A DNA stretch of 38,168 bases from CAZKXX01 sp964556705. Its GTDB lineage: Bacteria > Acidobacteriota > Terriglobia > UBA7540. Made by a program: the position numbers and the translations under genes. The notes under the pieces were generated by a model. It was given only the letters and a program-made list of their open reading frames with translations, was not told the origin of the DNA and made no database searches. The stretch's first letter is position 1. Each line of letters begins with the position of its first letter. The DNA is taken from positions 1 through 38,168 of the forward strand of contig CAZKXX010000028.1 of the NCBI GenBank assembly GCA_964556705.1, written 5' to 3'. Positions 7,518 through 15,649 of the stretch are shown one piece after another.

Positions 7518-9464
7518 ATGATTCGAACTCGTCTTTGGCTGATCTGGACGTTCGCCGTTACGTTGGCCGTCGCCGCCCGCGCGCAGGAGCCGCCGCCCAG
7601 CATCGTCGCCGACGGCGTGCCGCCCGTTCCGGTGGAACTGCGCGAGCGCATGAATCAGTACTTGAACCTCCGCTCGGCGTCGTTTTCGGACTGGCATCCC
7701 GCCGAGCGCTCCATGCTCATCGTCACGCGCTTCGGAGATACGGCGCAGATTCACCGCGTCGGCGCGCCCGGCGCCTACCGCCAGCAGCTTACCTTCTTCC
7801 CCGAGCGCGTGTTCGGCGCCCGGTTTTCGCCGCGAACGGACCGCAGCACGTTTCTTTTCGGAATCGATGAGGGTGGCGCGGAGTTCTACCAGATCCATTC
7901 TTTCAACCTGGCGGACGGGGCCATTCGGAGGATCACCGACGGCAAATCGCGCAACCAGGCGCACCTCTTCTCCCGTCGCGGCGACGTGGTCGCCTACGTC
8001 AGCACTCGCCGCAACGGCCGGGATTTCGATCTTTACATCGCGGACCCGGAGAAGGACCCGCCGGAACGGCCCGCGGTCGAGTGGAAGGGCACGTGGGCGC
8101 CTGAGGACTGGTCGCCGGACGATTCGAAGCTGCTGCTTCTCGAATACATCTCGGTGGACGAATCCTACGTTCACCTCTACGACCGCGCGAGCGGAGAAAT
8201 TGATTTGCTGACGCCGCGCGGAGTCGAAAAGGTCGCCTACGCTTCGCCGCGGTGGACTCACGACGGAAATGGAATTTACCTCATCAGCGACCGCGGTTCG
8301 GAGTTCCGACGGCTCTTTCACCTGGACCTGGCCACGCAGAAGTTCACGTCGCTGACCGATCACATTCCCTGGGACGTCGAAGAGGTCGAGCTTTCACCGG
8401 ACGGAAAGATCCTGGCGTTCACGGCCAACGAGGATGGCGTGGGAACGCTGCACCTGCTCGACACGGGCTCGCGGCGGGAATTGCCTGCGCCGAAGCTTCC
8501 GCAGGGCCAGGTGTTCAACCTGAAGTTTCACCGAACTCTGTCTGAACTCGCCTTCAACCTCAACTCGGCGAAGTCCCCGAGCGACGTCTACTCCTATAAC
8601 TTCGAGACGGGCCAAGTCGAGCGCTGGACTTACAGCGAAGTCGGCGGGCTCAACCCGGAGGCGTTCCAGGAAGCCGAACTGATTCGCTACCCGACGTTCG
8701 ACCAGGTGGACGGCAAACCGAGGATGATCAGCGCCCTCATCACCCGCCCGCCGGAGAAGTTCAAGGCGCCCTATCCCGTTCTGATTGATATTCACGGCGG
8801 GCCGGAAGCGCAGTCGCGACCGGGCTTTCAGGGCCGCTACAACTATTTCATCAACGAGCTGGGCCTGGCGCTTATTGAGCCGAACGTGCGAGGCTCGACG
8901 GGATACGGCAAGACGTTCACGCAGCTCGATAACGGCTACAGGCGCGAAGACGCCGTGAAGGACATCGGCGCGCTGCTCGATTGGATCGCGAAACAGCCCG
9001 ACTTCGACCGCGGCCGCATCTGCGTGATGGGCGGCTCCTACGGCGGCTACATGTCGCTCGCCTCGATGGTGCACTTCGGCGACCGGCTTCGCTGCGGCGT
9101 GAACATCGTCGGCATCTCGAACTTCGTCACGTTTCTCGAGAGCACGCAGGAATACCGCCGCGACCTGCGCCGGCCCGAGTACGGCGACGAGCGCGACCCG
9201 AAGATGCGCGAGTTCTTGATTTCCATCTCCCCGCTGACCAACGCGCACCGAATCGGCAAGCCGCTGCTCGTGGCGCAGGGCGCGAACGACCCGCGCGTCC
9301 CGCAGTCGGAAGCCGAGCAGATCGTCCGAGCTGTGCGCGCCAACCAGACCGACGTCTGGTACATCCTCGCTAAAGACGAAGGGCACGGGTTCGCGAAAAA
9401 ACCCAACGCCGATTACGTCTATCAGGCCATCGCCCTGTTTCTGGAAAAATTCCTCTCGAAGTGA
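7518..9464 (+). CDS. S9 family (prolyl oligopeptidase-type) serine peptidase, exported
   Basis: The 648-aa protein has a signal peptide (MIRTRLWLIWTFAVTLAVAARA), an N-terminal beta-propeller (about 40-370, with repeated TDGKSRN, SPDDSKLLL, SPDGKILAF blade motifs) and a C-terminal alpha/beta-hydrolase. The catalytic triad is Ser507 (GGSYGGYM), Asp591 (GANDPRVP) and His623 (DEGHGF). Family members are dipeptidyl or acylaminoacyl peptidases; the precise cleavage is not predictable. GGAGAG at 7505-7510 supports the ATG. It begins 44 nt after vapC with no visible promoter, so some read-through from the TA module is possible. It ends 18 nt from the convergent DinB-like gene. Confidence 0.88.
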   Translation: MIRTRLWLIWTFAVTLAVAARAQEPPPSIVADGVPPVPVELRERMNQYLNLRSASFSDWHPAERSMLIVTRFGDTAQIHRVGAPGAYRQQLTFFPERVFGARFSPRTDRSTFLFGIDEGGAEFYQIHSFNLADGAIRRITDGKSRNQAHLFSRRGDVVAYVSTRRNGRDFDLYIADPEKDPPERPAVEWKGTWAPEDWSPDDSKLLLLEYISVDESYVHLYDRASGEIDLLTPRGVEKVAYASPRWTHDGNGIYLISDRGSEFRRLFHLDLATQKFTSLTDHIPWDVEEVELSPDGKILAFTANEDGVGTLHLLDTGSRRELPAPKLPQGQVFNLKFHRTLSELAFNLNSAKSPSDVYSYNFETGQVERWTYSEVGGLNPEAFQEAELIRYPTFDQVDGKPRMISALITRPPEKFKAPYPVLIDIHGGPEAQSRPGFQGRYNYFINELGLALIEPNVRGSTGYGKTFTQLDNGYRREDAVKDIGALLDWIAKQPDFDRGRICVMGGSYGGYMSLASMVHFGDRLRCGVNIVGISNFVTFLESTQEYRRDLRRPEYGDERDPKMREFLISISPLTNAHRIGKPLLVAQGANDPRVPQSEAEQIVRAVRANQTDVWYILAKDEGHGFAKKPNADYVYQAIALFLEKFLSK

Positions 9465-9482
9465 CGGTGCGGAATCGCCGCC

Positions 9483-9923
9483 TCAGGCGAGGATTTGCCG
9501 CAGGTGGTGCTCGAGGTGGCGAACGTAATCGCGCACCAGAAATTCCAGCGTCACCGGCTGCGAGTCCCCAATCCGGCAGGAGTGTGTCCGCTTTTCGGGC
9601 GGGATGCGCGCGATCACGCGCGCGAGATGACGGTTATACGCCGACCAGAGCTCCAGAAGCTCCTCCCACGAAGCCTGCTGGTAGCCTTGTGATTCGACCC
9701 AGGACTCCTGCGCATACGCGGGAAACACCAGCGGGTCTTCCATCTGGGCTCGCACGAATCGCTGGTGGTTGTTCGAAGCCGAATCGATCAGATGCCCGAG
9801 GATTTCCTTCCTCGTCCACTTCCCGGGTCGCCGAGGGCGCCCGCTTTCGGAGTCGGCGAATTGCCGGAGTTTTGGTTCCGCCTGGGAGACCAGCGATTCA
9901 ATCTGTTGCGCGAGCCCTTTCAC
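9483..9923 (-). CDS. DinB family protein (four-helix-bundle, putative metal-dependent)
   Basis: The 146-aa protein fits the DinB_2/DUF664 superfamily of four-helix bundles. The expected metal-binding histidines are visible as His44 (ILGHLIDSASNNH) and His136/His140 (DYVRHLEHHL). Relatives include bacillithiol and mycothiol transferases and DNA-damage-induced proteins of unknown chemistry. The GTG start at 9923 is fixed by a strong AGGAGG (9931-9936) 7 nt upstream; the longer open frame has no such site. It is the last gene behind the Phd/VapC-like module, 40 nt after the toxin stop, and may be co-transcribed with it. Confidence 0.75.
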   Translation of the reverse strand: MKGLAQQIESLVSQAEPKLRQFADSESGRPRRPGKWTRKEILGHLIDSASNNHQRFVRAQMEDPLVFPAYAQESWVESQGYQQASWEELLELWSAYNRHLARVIARIPPEKRTHSCRIGDSQPVTLEFLVRDYVRHLEHHLRQILA

Positions 9924-9963
9924 CGCGACACCTCCTCCGTGCAAGGACCTCGCTGACGGGTTT

Positions 9964-10326
9964 TCAGGTCGCCAGCGGGACCAGCTTTGACTTGCGGATG
10001 GTCTGGTCTCGAGTGAGGAGCGGCATTTTTTCGACGATGCTGGTGGCGGCGATAATCTTGCCTGCGGGGTCGGAGAAGAAGTCCAGCCGCGTGCTCTGCC
10101 GGGCGATTTCCCAAGTGATGGGGAAGACCGTGAGACTTTGAAGCCAGGCGTGAAACTCCGGCGAGGCAACGTCCATTTCCAGACGCCCGCGCTGCATGAG
10201 CTTGGCGAGCTCCCAAAACACAACGTCGGAAATGGCCAATGGATGGCTCACGGCCACCCGGTACTCCAGCTCGCTGACCTCGCCTGTGAAGAGATGCACC
10301 AGCATGTGTGTGTCAAGATTGAGCAT
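9964..10326 (-). CDS. PIN-domain toxin, second VapC-type
   Basis: The 120-aa PIN domain is complete. Asp5 (NLDTHMLVHL), Glu39 (VVFWELAKL), Asp86 (FSDPAGKIIAATS) and Asp107 (LTRDQ) form the expected acidic cluster. It belongs to the shorter PIN subgroup paired with Phd/YefM antitoxins and differs clearly from the 143-aa PIN protein at 7042. The start overlaps the antitoxin end by 14 nt. Predicted activity is RNA cleavage. Confidence 0.85.
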   Translation of the reverse strand: MLNLDTHMLVHLFTGEVSELEYRVAVSHPLAISDVVFWELAKLMQRGRLEMDVASPEFHAWLQSLTVFPITWEIARQSTRLDFFSDPAGKIIAATSIVEKMPLLTRDQTIRKSKLVPLAT

Positions 10327-10546
10327 CCCACTTGATCCCCGTCGAGAAGATTTCGCCCTTGATGACGACCTTTCCCTTCATGCATCCAATCAGTTTCGCG
10401 TTGCTATGCTGCGCAATGGGAGTGACTTTGGCAATCGGCTGTCCGCGTTTCGTGATAATAACACCCCTTGCGTCGAGGTTGTCGAGAATCCTCAGGCACT
10501 GCGCCCTGAATTCAGTGGCAGTCAGGGTTTTCCTCTTGATTTTCAT
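10313..10546 (-). CDS. Phd/YefM-type antitoxin
   Basis: The 77-aa protein has the Phd/YefM N-terminal DNA-binding fold: MKIKRKTLTATEFRAQC, then LDNLDARGVIITKRGQPIAKVTPI. The C-terminal part (about 50-77) is the presumed toxin-binding segment. The ATG at 10546 is the first residue of the conserved fold; the open frame extends further upstream to 10816 but overlaps the arginase gene on the other strand and has no family resemblance. The Shine-Dalgarno is weak. Its base composition is noticeably more A/T-rich than that of the neighbours, consistent with horizontal mobility of TA modules. Confidence 0.82.
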   Translation of the reverse strand: MKIKRKTLTATEFRAQCLRILDNLDARGVIITKRGQPIAKVTPIAQHSNAKLIGCMKGKVVIKGEIFSTGIKWDAQS

Positions 10547-10585
10547 GGTCAATGAAAGCTTCCCACAAGACTGGGCGGATGACCA

Positions 10586-10597
10586 GTCATTCTGAGC
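10586..10597. repeat. Dispersed 12-mer GTCATTCTGAGC, copy 1
   Basis: This 12-base string in the gap between the antitoxin and arginase genes recurs exactly at 31560-31571, also between genes. See the second copy. Confidence 0.3.
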
Positions 10598-10670
10598 GGA
10601 CGGCCTCCGGCTTGGCGACTGCGGTATGATAGTCGGGCGCGGCGCGACCGCCCGCGCCCAGAGGTTGTTC

Positions 10671-11579
10671 ATGCTCAAGATCCGGATTCTCGGCGTCCCG
10701 CTCGACCTCGGCCAGGAGCGCCGCGGTGTGGACATGGGTCCTTCGGCCGTGCGCGCCGCGGGGCTAAACTCGGCGCTCAAGAGTCTGGGGCACCAGGTTG
10801 AGGACGCCGGAAACATCTACGTCAAGCAGCCGGAAATGCAGCACTTCGGCGACCGGCGCGCCAAATATCTGAATGAGATCGCCGAGACCTGTCAGGAAGT
10901 CGCGCACCGCGTTTACCAGACGCTCGAAAGCGGCTACTTTCCGGTGTCGCTCGGCGGCGATCATTCGGCGGCGGTGGGCACGCAGGCGGGCGCGGCAAAA
11001 TTCTTCCGTGACCGCGGCGAGACGCTCGGCCTGCTCTGGCTCGACGCGCACGCGGACATGAACACGCCCGAGTCGAGTCCCAGCGGCAACGTGCACGGCA
11101 TGCCGTTTGCCGCGACGCTCGGCCTCGGGCCCGAAAAGCTCAGCCGCATTTTCGGTTTCTCGCCGAAATTCAAGGCCAAGCATTCGGTCCTGATCGGCGC
11201 GCGCGATCTTGACAGCCGCGAACGCCGCCAGGTGCGCGATTCCGGCGTCCACGTCTTCACCATGCGGACGATTGACGAGCAGGGAATGCGCTCCGTGATG
11301 GAACGCGCCATCGCGCTCGCCTCGCAGGGCACGGCGGGCTTCGTCGTGTCGTTCGACATGGACGTGGTGGACCCGGACGAAGCCCCCGGCGTCGGCACTC
11401 CGGTGCGCGGAGGCATCACCTTCCGCGAAGCGCACCTGGCGATGGAGATGATCGCCGACTCGAAGAAAATGCTGGCGCTCGAACTCGTCGAGATCAACCC
11501 GATCATCGACGTGATGAACAAGACCGCGATACTGGGCGTCGGGCTCATCAGCTCGGCGCTGGGAAAGAAGATCCTGTGA
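10671..11579 (+). CDS. rocF: Arginase family enzyme (probable arginase)
   Basis: Arginase hydrolyses L-arginine to ornithine and urea using a binuclear Mn site. All metal ligands are present in the 302-aa protein: His98 (SLGGDHS), Asp125, His127 and Asp129 (LDAHADMN), Asp229 and Asp231 (SFDMDVVDP). The arginase-type SSPSGNVHGMP loop after DAHAD also supports arginase over agmatinase. The ATG at 10671 follows GAGG (10661-10664); the ORF upstream to 10626 is unconserved. A TATGAT at 10625-10630 could be the -10, with a leader of about 33 nt, but no -35 is clear. The stop overlaps the ddl start by 4 nt (GTGA). Confidence 0.88.
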   Translation: MLKIRILGVPLDLGQERRGVDMGPSAVRAAGLNSALKSLGHQVEDAGNIYVKQPEMQHFGDRRAKYLNEIAETCQEVAHRVYQTLESGYFPVSLGGDHSAAVGTQAGAAKFFRDRGETLGLLWLDAHADMNTPESSPSGNVHGMPFAATLGLGPEKLSRIFGFSPKFKAKHSVLIGARDLDSRERRQVRDSGVHVFTMRTIDEQGMRSVMERAIALASQGTAGFVVSFDMDVVDPDEAPGVGTPVRGGITFREAHLAMEMIADSKKMLALELVEINPIIDVMNKTAILGVGLISSALGKKIL

Positions 11580-12670
11580 CCCGCAAAGTGCGCGTGGGCG
11601 TTCTGTTCGGCGGCCGCTCGGGCGAGCACGAGGTCTCGCTCGCTTCCGCCGCCTCCATCCTTCAGGCGCTCGACCGCGCGAAATACGAAGTGGTTCCCAT
11701 CGGCATCACGCGCGCGGGGGGCTGGCGGGTGGGATCGGCGGCCGCGCGGATGCTCCCGGAAGTTCTCGAACGAGGCGAGCCCGTCGTTCCCTCCGTGGAT
11801 CCCGCCGGCCCGCGCCTCCTGCGGCTCGGCGGCGCGACGCCTTCGGAAGGCGCCGCGTTCGATGTCGTCTTCCCGGTCCTTCACGGCACGTTCGGCGAAG
11901 ACGGCACGGTGCAGGGGCTGCTCGAGTTGGCGGGGGTTCCTTACGTGGGCGCGGGCGTGCTCGGCTCGGCCGCGGGAATGGACAAGGACGTGATGAAACG
12001 CCTCTTCCGCGACGCGGGCCTTCCGGTCGTGAAGTGGCTCACAGTCCTGCGCAGCGAGTGGGAAGCGAAACGGGCAGCGGTCGAACGGCGCATCGCGCGC
12101 GAACTGGGCTTCCCGGTGTTCGTGAAGCCGGCGAACCTGGGCTCCTCGGTGGGCATCAGCAAGGTGCGGCGGGCCGCCGAGCTTCGAGGCGCGCTCGAGC
12201 TGGCCGCGAGCTACGACCGCAAGGTCCTGGTCGAACGCGCCGTCAACGCTCGCGAAATCGAGTGCGCCGTGCTCGGTAATGACGACCCAAAGGCGTCTGT
12301 CGTGGGTGAAATCATTCCCGTCAACGAATTTTACGATTACGAAGCGAAATATCTGAAGGAAGGCTCGGAACTCATCATCCCCGCCAGGCTGCCGCGGCGA
12401 AAGGCCCGCGAGGTGAAGCGGCTTGCGATCGCCGCTTTCCGCGCCGTGGAGTGCGCCGGCATGGCGCGCGTGGACTTTTTGCTGAATCGCAAAACGGGGA
12501 AGCTTTACGTGAACGAAGTCAATACCATCCCCGGCTTCACCCCCATCAGCATGTTTCCGAAGTTGTGGGAAGCGAGCGGGCTGCCTTATCCGCGGCTGCT
12601 CGACCGCCTGATCGAGCTCGCCTTCGAGCGCCACCGCGAGAAGACTCGAACGCGGTACGCGCGCGAGTGA
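11576..12670 (+). CDS. ddl: D-alanine--D-alanine ligase
   Basis: This ATP-grasp enzyme makes the D-Ala-D-Ala dipeptide for peptidoglycan precursors. Signature segments are VLFGGRSGEHEVSL at the N-terminus, VLHGTFGEDGTVQGLLEL, VKPANLGSSVGISK and the C-terminal NEVNTIPGFTPISMFP. The omega-loop reads FYDYEAKY; the Tyr there is the D-Ala-D-Ala form, not the D-Ala-D-Lac (VanA-like) form. Length 364 aa is normal. The GTG start overlaps the arginase stop, so translation is probably coupled. Confidence 0.93.
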   Translation: MTRKVRVGVLFGGRSGEHEVSLASAASILQALDRAKYEVVPIGITRAGGWRVGSAAARMLPEVLERGEPVVPSVDPAGPRLLRLGGATPSEGAAFDVVFPVLHGTFGEDGTVQGLLELAGVPYVGAGVLGSAAGMDKDVMKRLFRDAGLPVVKWLTVLRSEWEAKRAAVERRIARELGFPVFVKPANLGSSVGISKVRRAAELRGALELAASYDRKVLVERAVNAREIECAVLGNDDPKASVVGEIIPVNEFYDYEAKYLKEGSELIIPARLPRRKAREVKRLAIAAFRAVECAGMARVDFLLNRKTGKLYVNEVNTIPGFTPISMFPKLWEASGLPYPRLLDRLIELAFERHREKTRTRYARE

Positions 12671-12705
12671 ACCCGCCGCCGGGCCTCCGCGCGTTTTCGC
12701 AGTGA

Positions 12706-12734
12706 TTGAAAACACCGCGACCGTTCTCTATAGT
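12706..12734 (+). promoter_or_regulatory. Sigma70 promoter of the small membrane protein gene
   Basis: TTGAAA (12706-12711, 5/6) and TATAGT (12729-12734, 5/6) are 17 bp apart. The predicted start site is 12741-12742, the A of the ATG at 12742, so the transcript is predicted to be leaderless. Confidence 0.65.
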
Positions 12735-12741
12735 GAAAGCC

Positions 12742-13149
12742 ATGAGCGTTCTGCTGGATGCCAAGCCGCCCAAACCGCCAAGCAGGATGAAGAAACACAT
12801 CGTGATTGCGGCCATTCTCGCGGTAGTTCTGGGTGCGCTCGTTTACGCGTTCTTCCGCAATTACGCGGAAGAGCAGGCCGTCAGCCGATTTCTCACGGCC
12901 CTTCAGCAGGGAAATTACGAGGAAGCCTACCGCCTGTGGCAGCCCAGCCCGTCTTATACTTTCCACGATTTTGTGCGCGATTGGGGCGAGCAGGGCGATT
13001 ACGGGCGCATCCGGCAGTTTGAAATCCTGAAGTCAAAGTCGCGGGGTTCGAACTCGGTGGTGGTGACGGTGCGGATCAACAACGTCAATCCGCCGCTCGA
13101 CCTGGTGGTGGACCGAGCGACGAAGGGCCTGGCATACTCGCCTTTCTGA
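12742..13149 (+). CDS. Small membrane-anchored protein, NTF2/DUF4878-like outer domain
   Basis: I do not recognise a named family with certainty. The 135-aa protein has a short proline-rich cytoplasmic start (KPPKPPSR), one transmembrane helix (about 19-38, IVIAAILAVVLGALVYAFF) and an outer domain. That domain begins EEQAVSRFLTALQQGNYEEAYRLW and ends in beta-strands (VVVTVRINN), the usual look of DUF4878/DUF4864 cystatin- or NTF2-like domains. The ATG at 12742 is chosen because the promoter predicts transcription starting there; an in-frame TTG at 12706 would lie inside the -35 box. It has its own promoter and stands alone between ddl and the TonB receptor gene. Confidence 0.62.
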   Translation: MSVLLDAKPPKPPSRMKKHIVIAAILAVVLGALVYAFFRNYAEEQAVSRFLTALQQGNYEEAYRLWQPSPSYTFHDFVRDWGEQGDYGRIRQFEILKSKSRGSNSVVVTVRINNVNPPLDLVVDRATKGLAYSPF

Positions 13150-13282
13150 TCCCGCTCCGCATCCATTCGAAGAAGCCAGGGACAATTTTTTCTCCCCCAA
13201 AACTTTTTGATTGTTCGGCGTCGAAGAGGGGATATCCTTAGTTTTCTTCCAGCACCCCTCGCGGAGCGTGCCAGAGCCTTCC

Positions 13283-15637
13283 ATGAATCCGATCTCTTCC
13301 TCTCGAAACAGATCGAACTTCTGGCGCATCCGGCGGATTCTTCTCGCTTCGAGCTTGGGTTTCCTGGCGCTGGGGTTCACTGAAACCGGCACGCTCGGCG
13401 CACAGCGGGAAACCGGCGAAGCGAGGGACATGAGCGGCGAAGTGCTGACGGCGAAGGACGAGGCGGTCCGGGGCGTGACGGTGATCGTCCGAGGGGCGGA
13501 AGTCGAGCGGCGAACGACCACGGACGAGGACGGAAGGTTTTCGCTCCGCGTCCCGCCGGGCGCGCTGAGGGTCCGCCTGGAGGGGCCCCATCTTCGTCCC
13601 GCCGAGCGGGAACTCCGGGCCGACGAACGGGTCGAGGGCCTTCGCTTCGTGGTGGAATTTGTACTGCCGCGCGTCCACGAAAGCCTGGTCATCATGGCCT
13701 CGCCGCTTGAGCCGGGCGTCGAGCTTCAGAGCGATGCGATGTACCGGAAGACGCTCTTTTCGCGCGACGACCAGATACTCGAAATCATCAGCGCGGGGAT
13801 CAACGCGGGCCAGCACGAGGGCGGCGGGAAGTCTCTGGAGATCCGGCGCTTCGGATTCAACCTCGACCATGGCGGCGTGAGCGGCGGGCTGAAAGTTCTC
13901 GTGGACAACGTCCAGCAGAACCACGCGACGCAGGGTCACGGGCAGGGGTATCTGGGCCAGCTCAAGACCCTGACGCCGGAACTCGTCGAGGAGGTCCAGA
14001 TCATCAACGGACCGTTCAGCGCCGAGTACGGAGATTTTTCGGGGCTCGGCGTGGTCCACGTGCGGCTGCGCGAGAGCCTCACGGACGAGCTGATCGTGCG
14101 CGCGCAGGGAGGCTCGTTCGGCGCCTCCCGCCTCTTCGCCGGCTGGAGCCCCGGGCTCGCGCACGGCGACGCCTTTCTCGCCTTCGAGCGGTCCTCCACC
14201 GACGGCCCGTTCCTGAATCCGCTCGGCTACCGGCGCGACAACCTGACGGGCAATTACACGCGCCGCCTGAGGGACGATGCGGCGCTGAGCTTCAAGATGA
14301 ACCTCGGCCGAAACGACTTCACCTCCTCCGGCCAGATTCCGCTCGATGAAGTGGCCGCGGGTCGGCTGGACCGGTTCGGTTTCGTGGACCCGACGAACGG
14401 AGGCTCCTCGCAGAGCGGAACGCTGGGCGTCTATTACCGCAAGCCGTTCGCCTCGGGCGACACCTTCAAGATGGATGGGTTCGTCTCGCGCTCGCTGCTC
14501 GACCTGTATTCGAATTTCACGTTCTATCTGGAGGACCCCGAGCACGGCGACGCTTTCCAGCAGCACGATTCGCGCTACCAGCAAGGGTTCAACACCCAGT
14601 ATCTTCGCCTCAACTCCGTTTTCGGCGCGCGCGGCCTGCTGGCGCTGGGAACGAATTTTCACCACAACCAGATCCACGTCGGGCTGTTTCCGCAGATCGC
14701 GCGGAACCCCACCGGCGTGACGACGCGCGGGCGGGCGGGCGTCACGAACTTTGCGGGTTACGCCCAGCAGGGGCTCGATCTGGCGCGCAGCCGCGTGCAC
14801 GTCGAGGCGGGGGTCCGCTGGGACGGGTTCCGTTTCCGCGTGGACGACGAGATCTTTCCCGAATTCTCGGGCGCGCAGCGGGCGGCGCGATGGCAGCCGA
14901 AGGCGGCGCTGGCTTACACACCTTCGTGGCGCGTCCCGCTGCGGCTTCACGTCAACTACGGGCGCGGCATCTCCAGCCAGGACGCCCGCGGCGTGGTGCA
15001 GAGGCCGGAATCGCCCCGGCTGGCCGCGACGGACTTCTTTCAGTTCGGGACGTCGCACCGCTGGCGGCGCGTTTCGCTGGTCAGCGACCTTTTCCTGATT
15101 GACCGCTCGAACGAGCAGGTTTACGTCCCCGACGACGGCAGCGTGGAGTTCTTCGGTCCCAGCCGCGCTTACGGTTACGAGGCGAAAACGGCGGTCGAGC
15201 TGACGCGGCGCCTCATGCTCCATGCCGGCTGGACGCAGGTGATGAACGCCTTCTTTCGCGGCGCTTCGCCCCGCCGGTACGTCGCGAGCGCCCCGCACTG
15301 CGTGGTGAACGGCGCGCTGACGCTCAACGGCTGGCGGGGGTTTTTCGCCTCGCTCCGTTACCGTCACATCGGCAACTACCGGCTGGACGAGGAGGACGCG
15401 ACCGTTCGCGCCGCAGGGTTCGACGTCGTGGACTTGAGCGTCACGCGCGCGCTCACTCGGCGGCTCGACTTCAGCGTGGCGGCGGACAACCTGACGAACA
15501 AGGTTTACTACGAGACGCAAAACTCCTTCGTCTCACGCCTGCGGCCGGACGCCCCGGCCGTGGCGCGAATCCACGCGACCCCCGGCTTTCCCTTCGGAGT
15601 GACACTCGGACTGACCTTCCACTTGCGCAGCAAATAG
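13283..15637 (+). CDS. TonB-dependent outer-membrane receptor with carboxypeptidase-regulatory-like N-terminus
   Basis: The 784-aa protein has a signal peptide (RILLASSLGFLALGF), a beta-sandwich CarboxypepD_reg-like domain (about 45-120: SGEVLTAKDEAVRGVTVIVRG...TTDEDGRFSLRVPPG), a plug domain (about 130-260, with VQIINGPFSAEYGDFSGLGVVHV) and a long outer-membrane barrel to the C-terminus. Such receptors import nutrients, often glycans or siderophores, with TonB-ExbBD energy. The substrate is not evident, and no SusD-like partner is present. It ends in a Lys rather than the usual aromatic residue. The ATG at 13283 has only a weak ribosome site; a TTGTTC-16-TATCCT pair near 13211-13238 is a weak promoter candidate. 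Confidence 0.85.
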   Translation: MNPISSSRNRSNFWRIRRILLASSLGFLALGFTETGTLGAQRETGEARDMSGEVLTAKDEAVRGVTVIVRGAEVERRTTTDEDGRFSLRVPPGALRVRLEGPHLRPAERELRADERVEGLRFVVEFVLPRVHESLVIMASPLEPGVELQSDAMYRKTLFSRDDQILEIISAGINAGQHEGGGKSLEIRRFGFNLDHGGVSGGLKVLVDNVQQNHATQGHGQGYLGQLKTLTPELVEEVQIINGPFSAEYGDFSGLGVVHVRLRESLTDELIVRAQGGSFGASRLFAGWSPGLAHGDAFLAFERSSTDGPFLNPLGYRRDNLTGNYTRRLRDDAALSFKMNLGRNDFTSSGQIPLDEVAAGRLDRFGFVDPTNGGSSQSGTLGVYYRKPFASGDTFKMDGFVSRSLLDLYSNFTFYLEDPEHGDAFQQHDSRYQQGFNTQYLRLNSVFGARGLLALGTNFHHNQIHVGLFPQIARNPTGVTTRGRAGVTNFAGYAQQGLDLARSRVHVEAGVRWDGFRFRVDDEIFPEFSGAQRAARWQPKAALAYTPSWRVPLRLHVNYGRGISSQDARGVVQRPESPRLAATDFFQFGTSHRWRRVSLVSDLFLIDRSNEQVYVPDDGSVEFFGPSRAYGYEAKTAVELTRRLMLHAGWTQVMNAFFRGASPRRYVASAPHCVVNGALTLNGWRGFFASLRYRHIGNYRLDEEDATVRAAGFDVVDLSVTRALTRRLDFSVAADNLTNKVYYETQNSFVSRLRPDAPAVARIHATPGFPFGVTLGLTFHLRSK

Positions 15638-15649
15638 AGGCAGGGAACC

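Noticed and set aside
7518..10546. A defence island based on the TA modules
   Set aside because: The enclosed genes are an exported peptidase and a DinB-like protein; no nuclease, helicase or known defence effector is present.
10961..12715. 584-codon minus-strand frame over rocF and ddl
   Set aside because: Runs across two well-supported plus-strand genes and has no domain resemblance.
13238..15520. Very long open frame (760 codons) opposite the TonB receptor gene
   Set aside because: Antisense shadow of a GC-rich gene: Arg/Val/Ala/Glu-rich, without family motifs, and the plus-strand frame is clearly a receptor.
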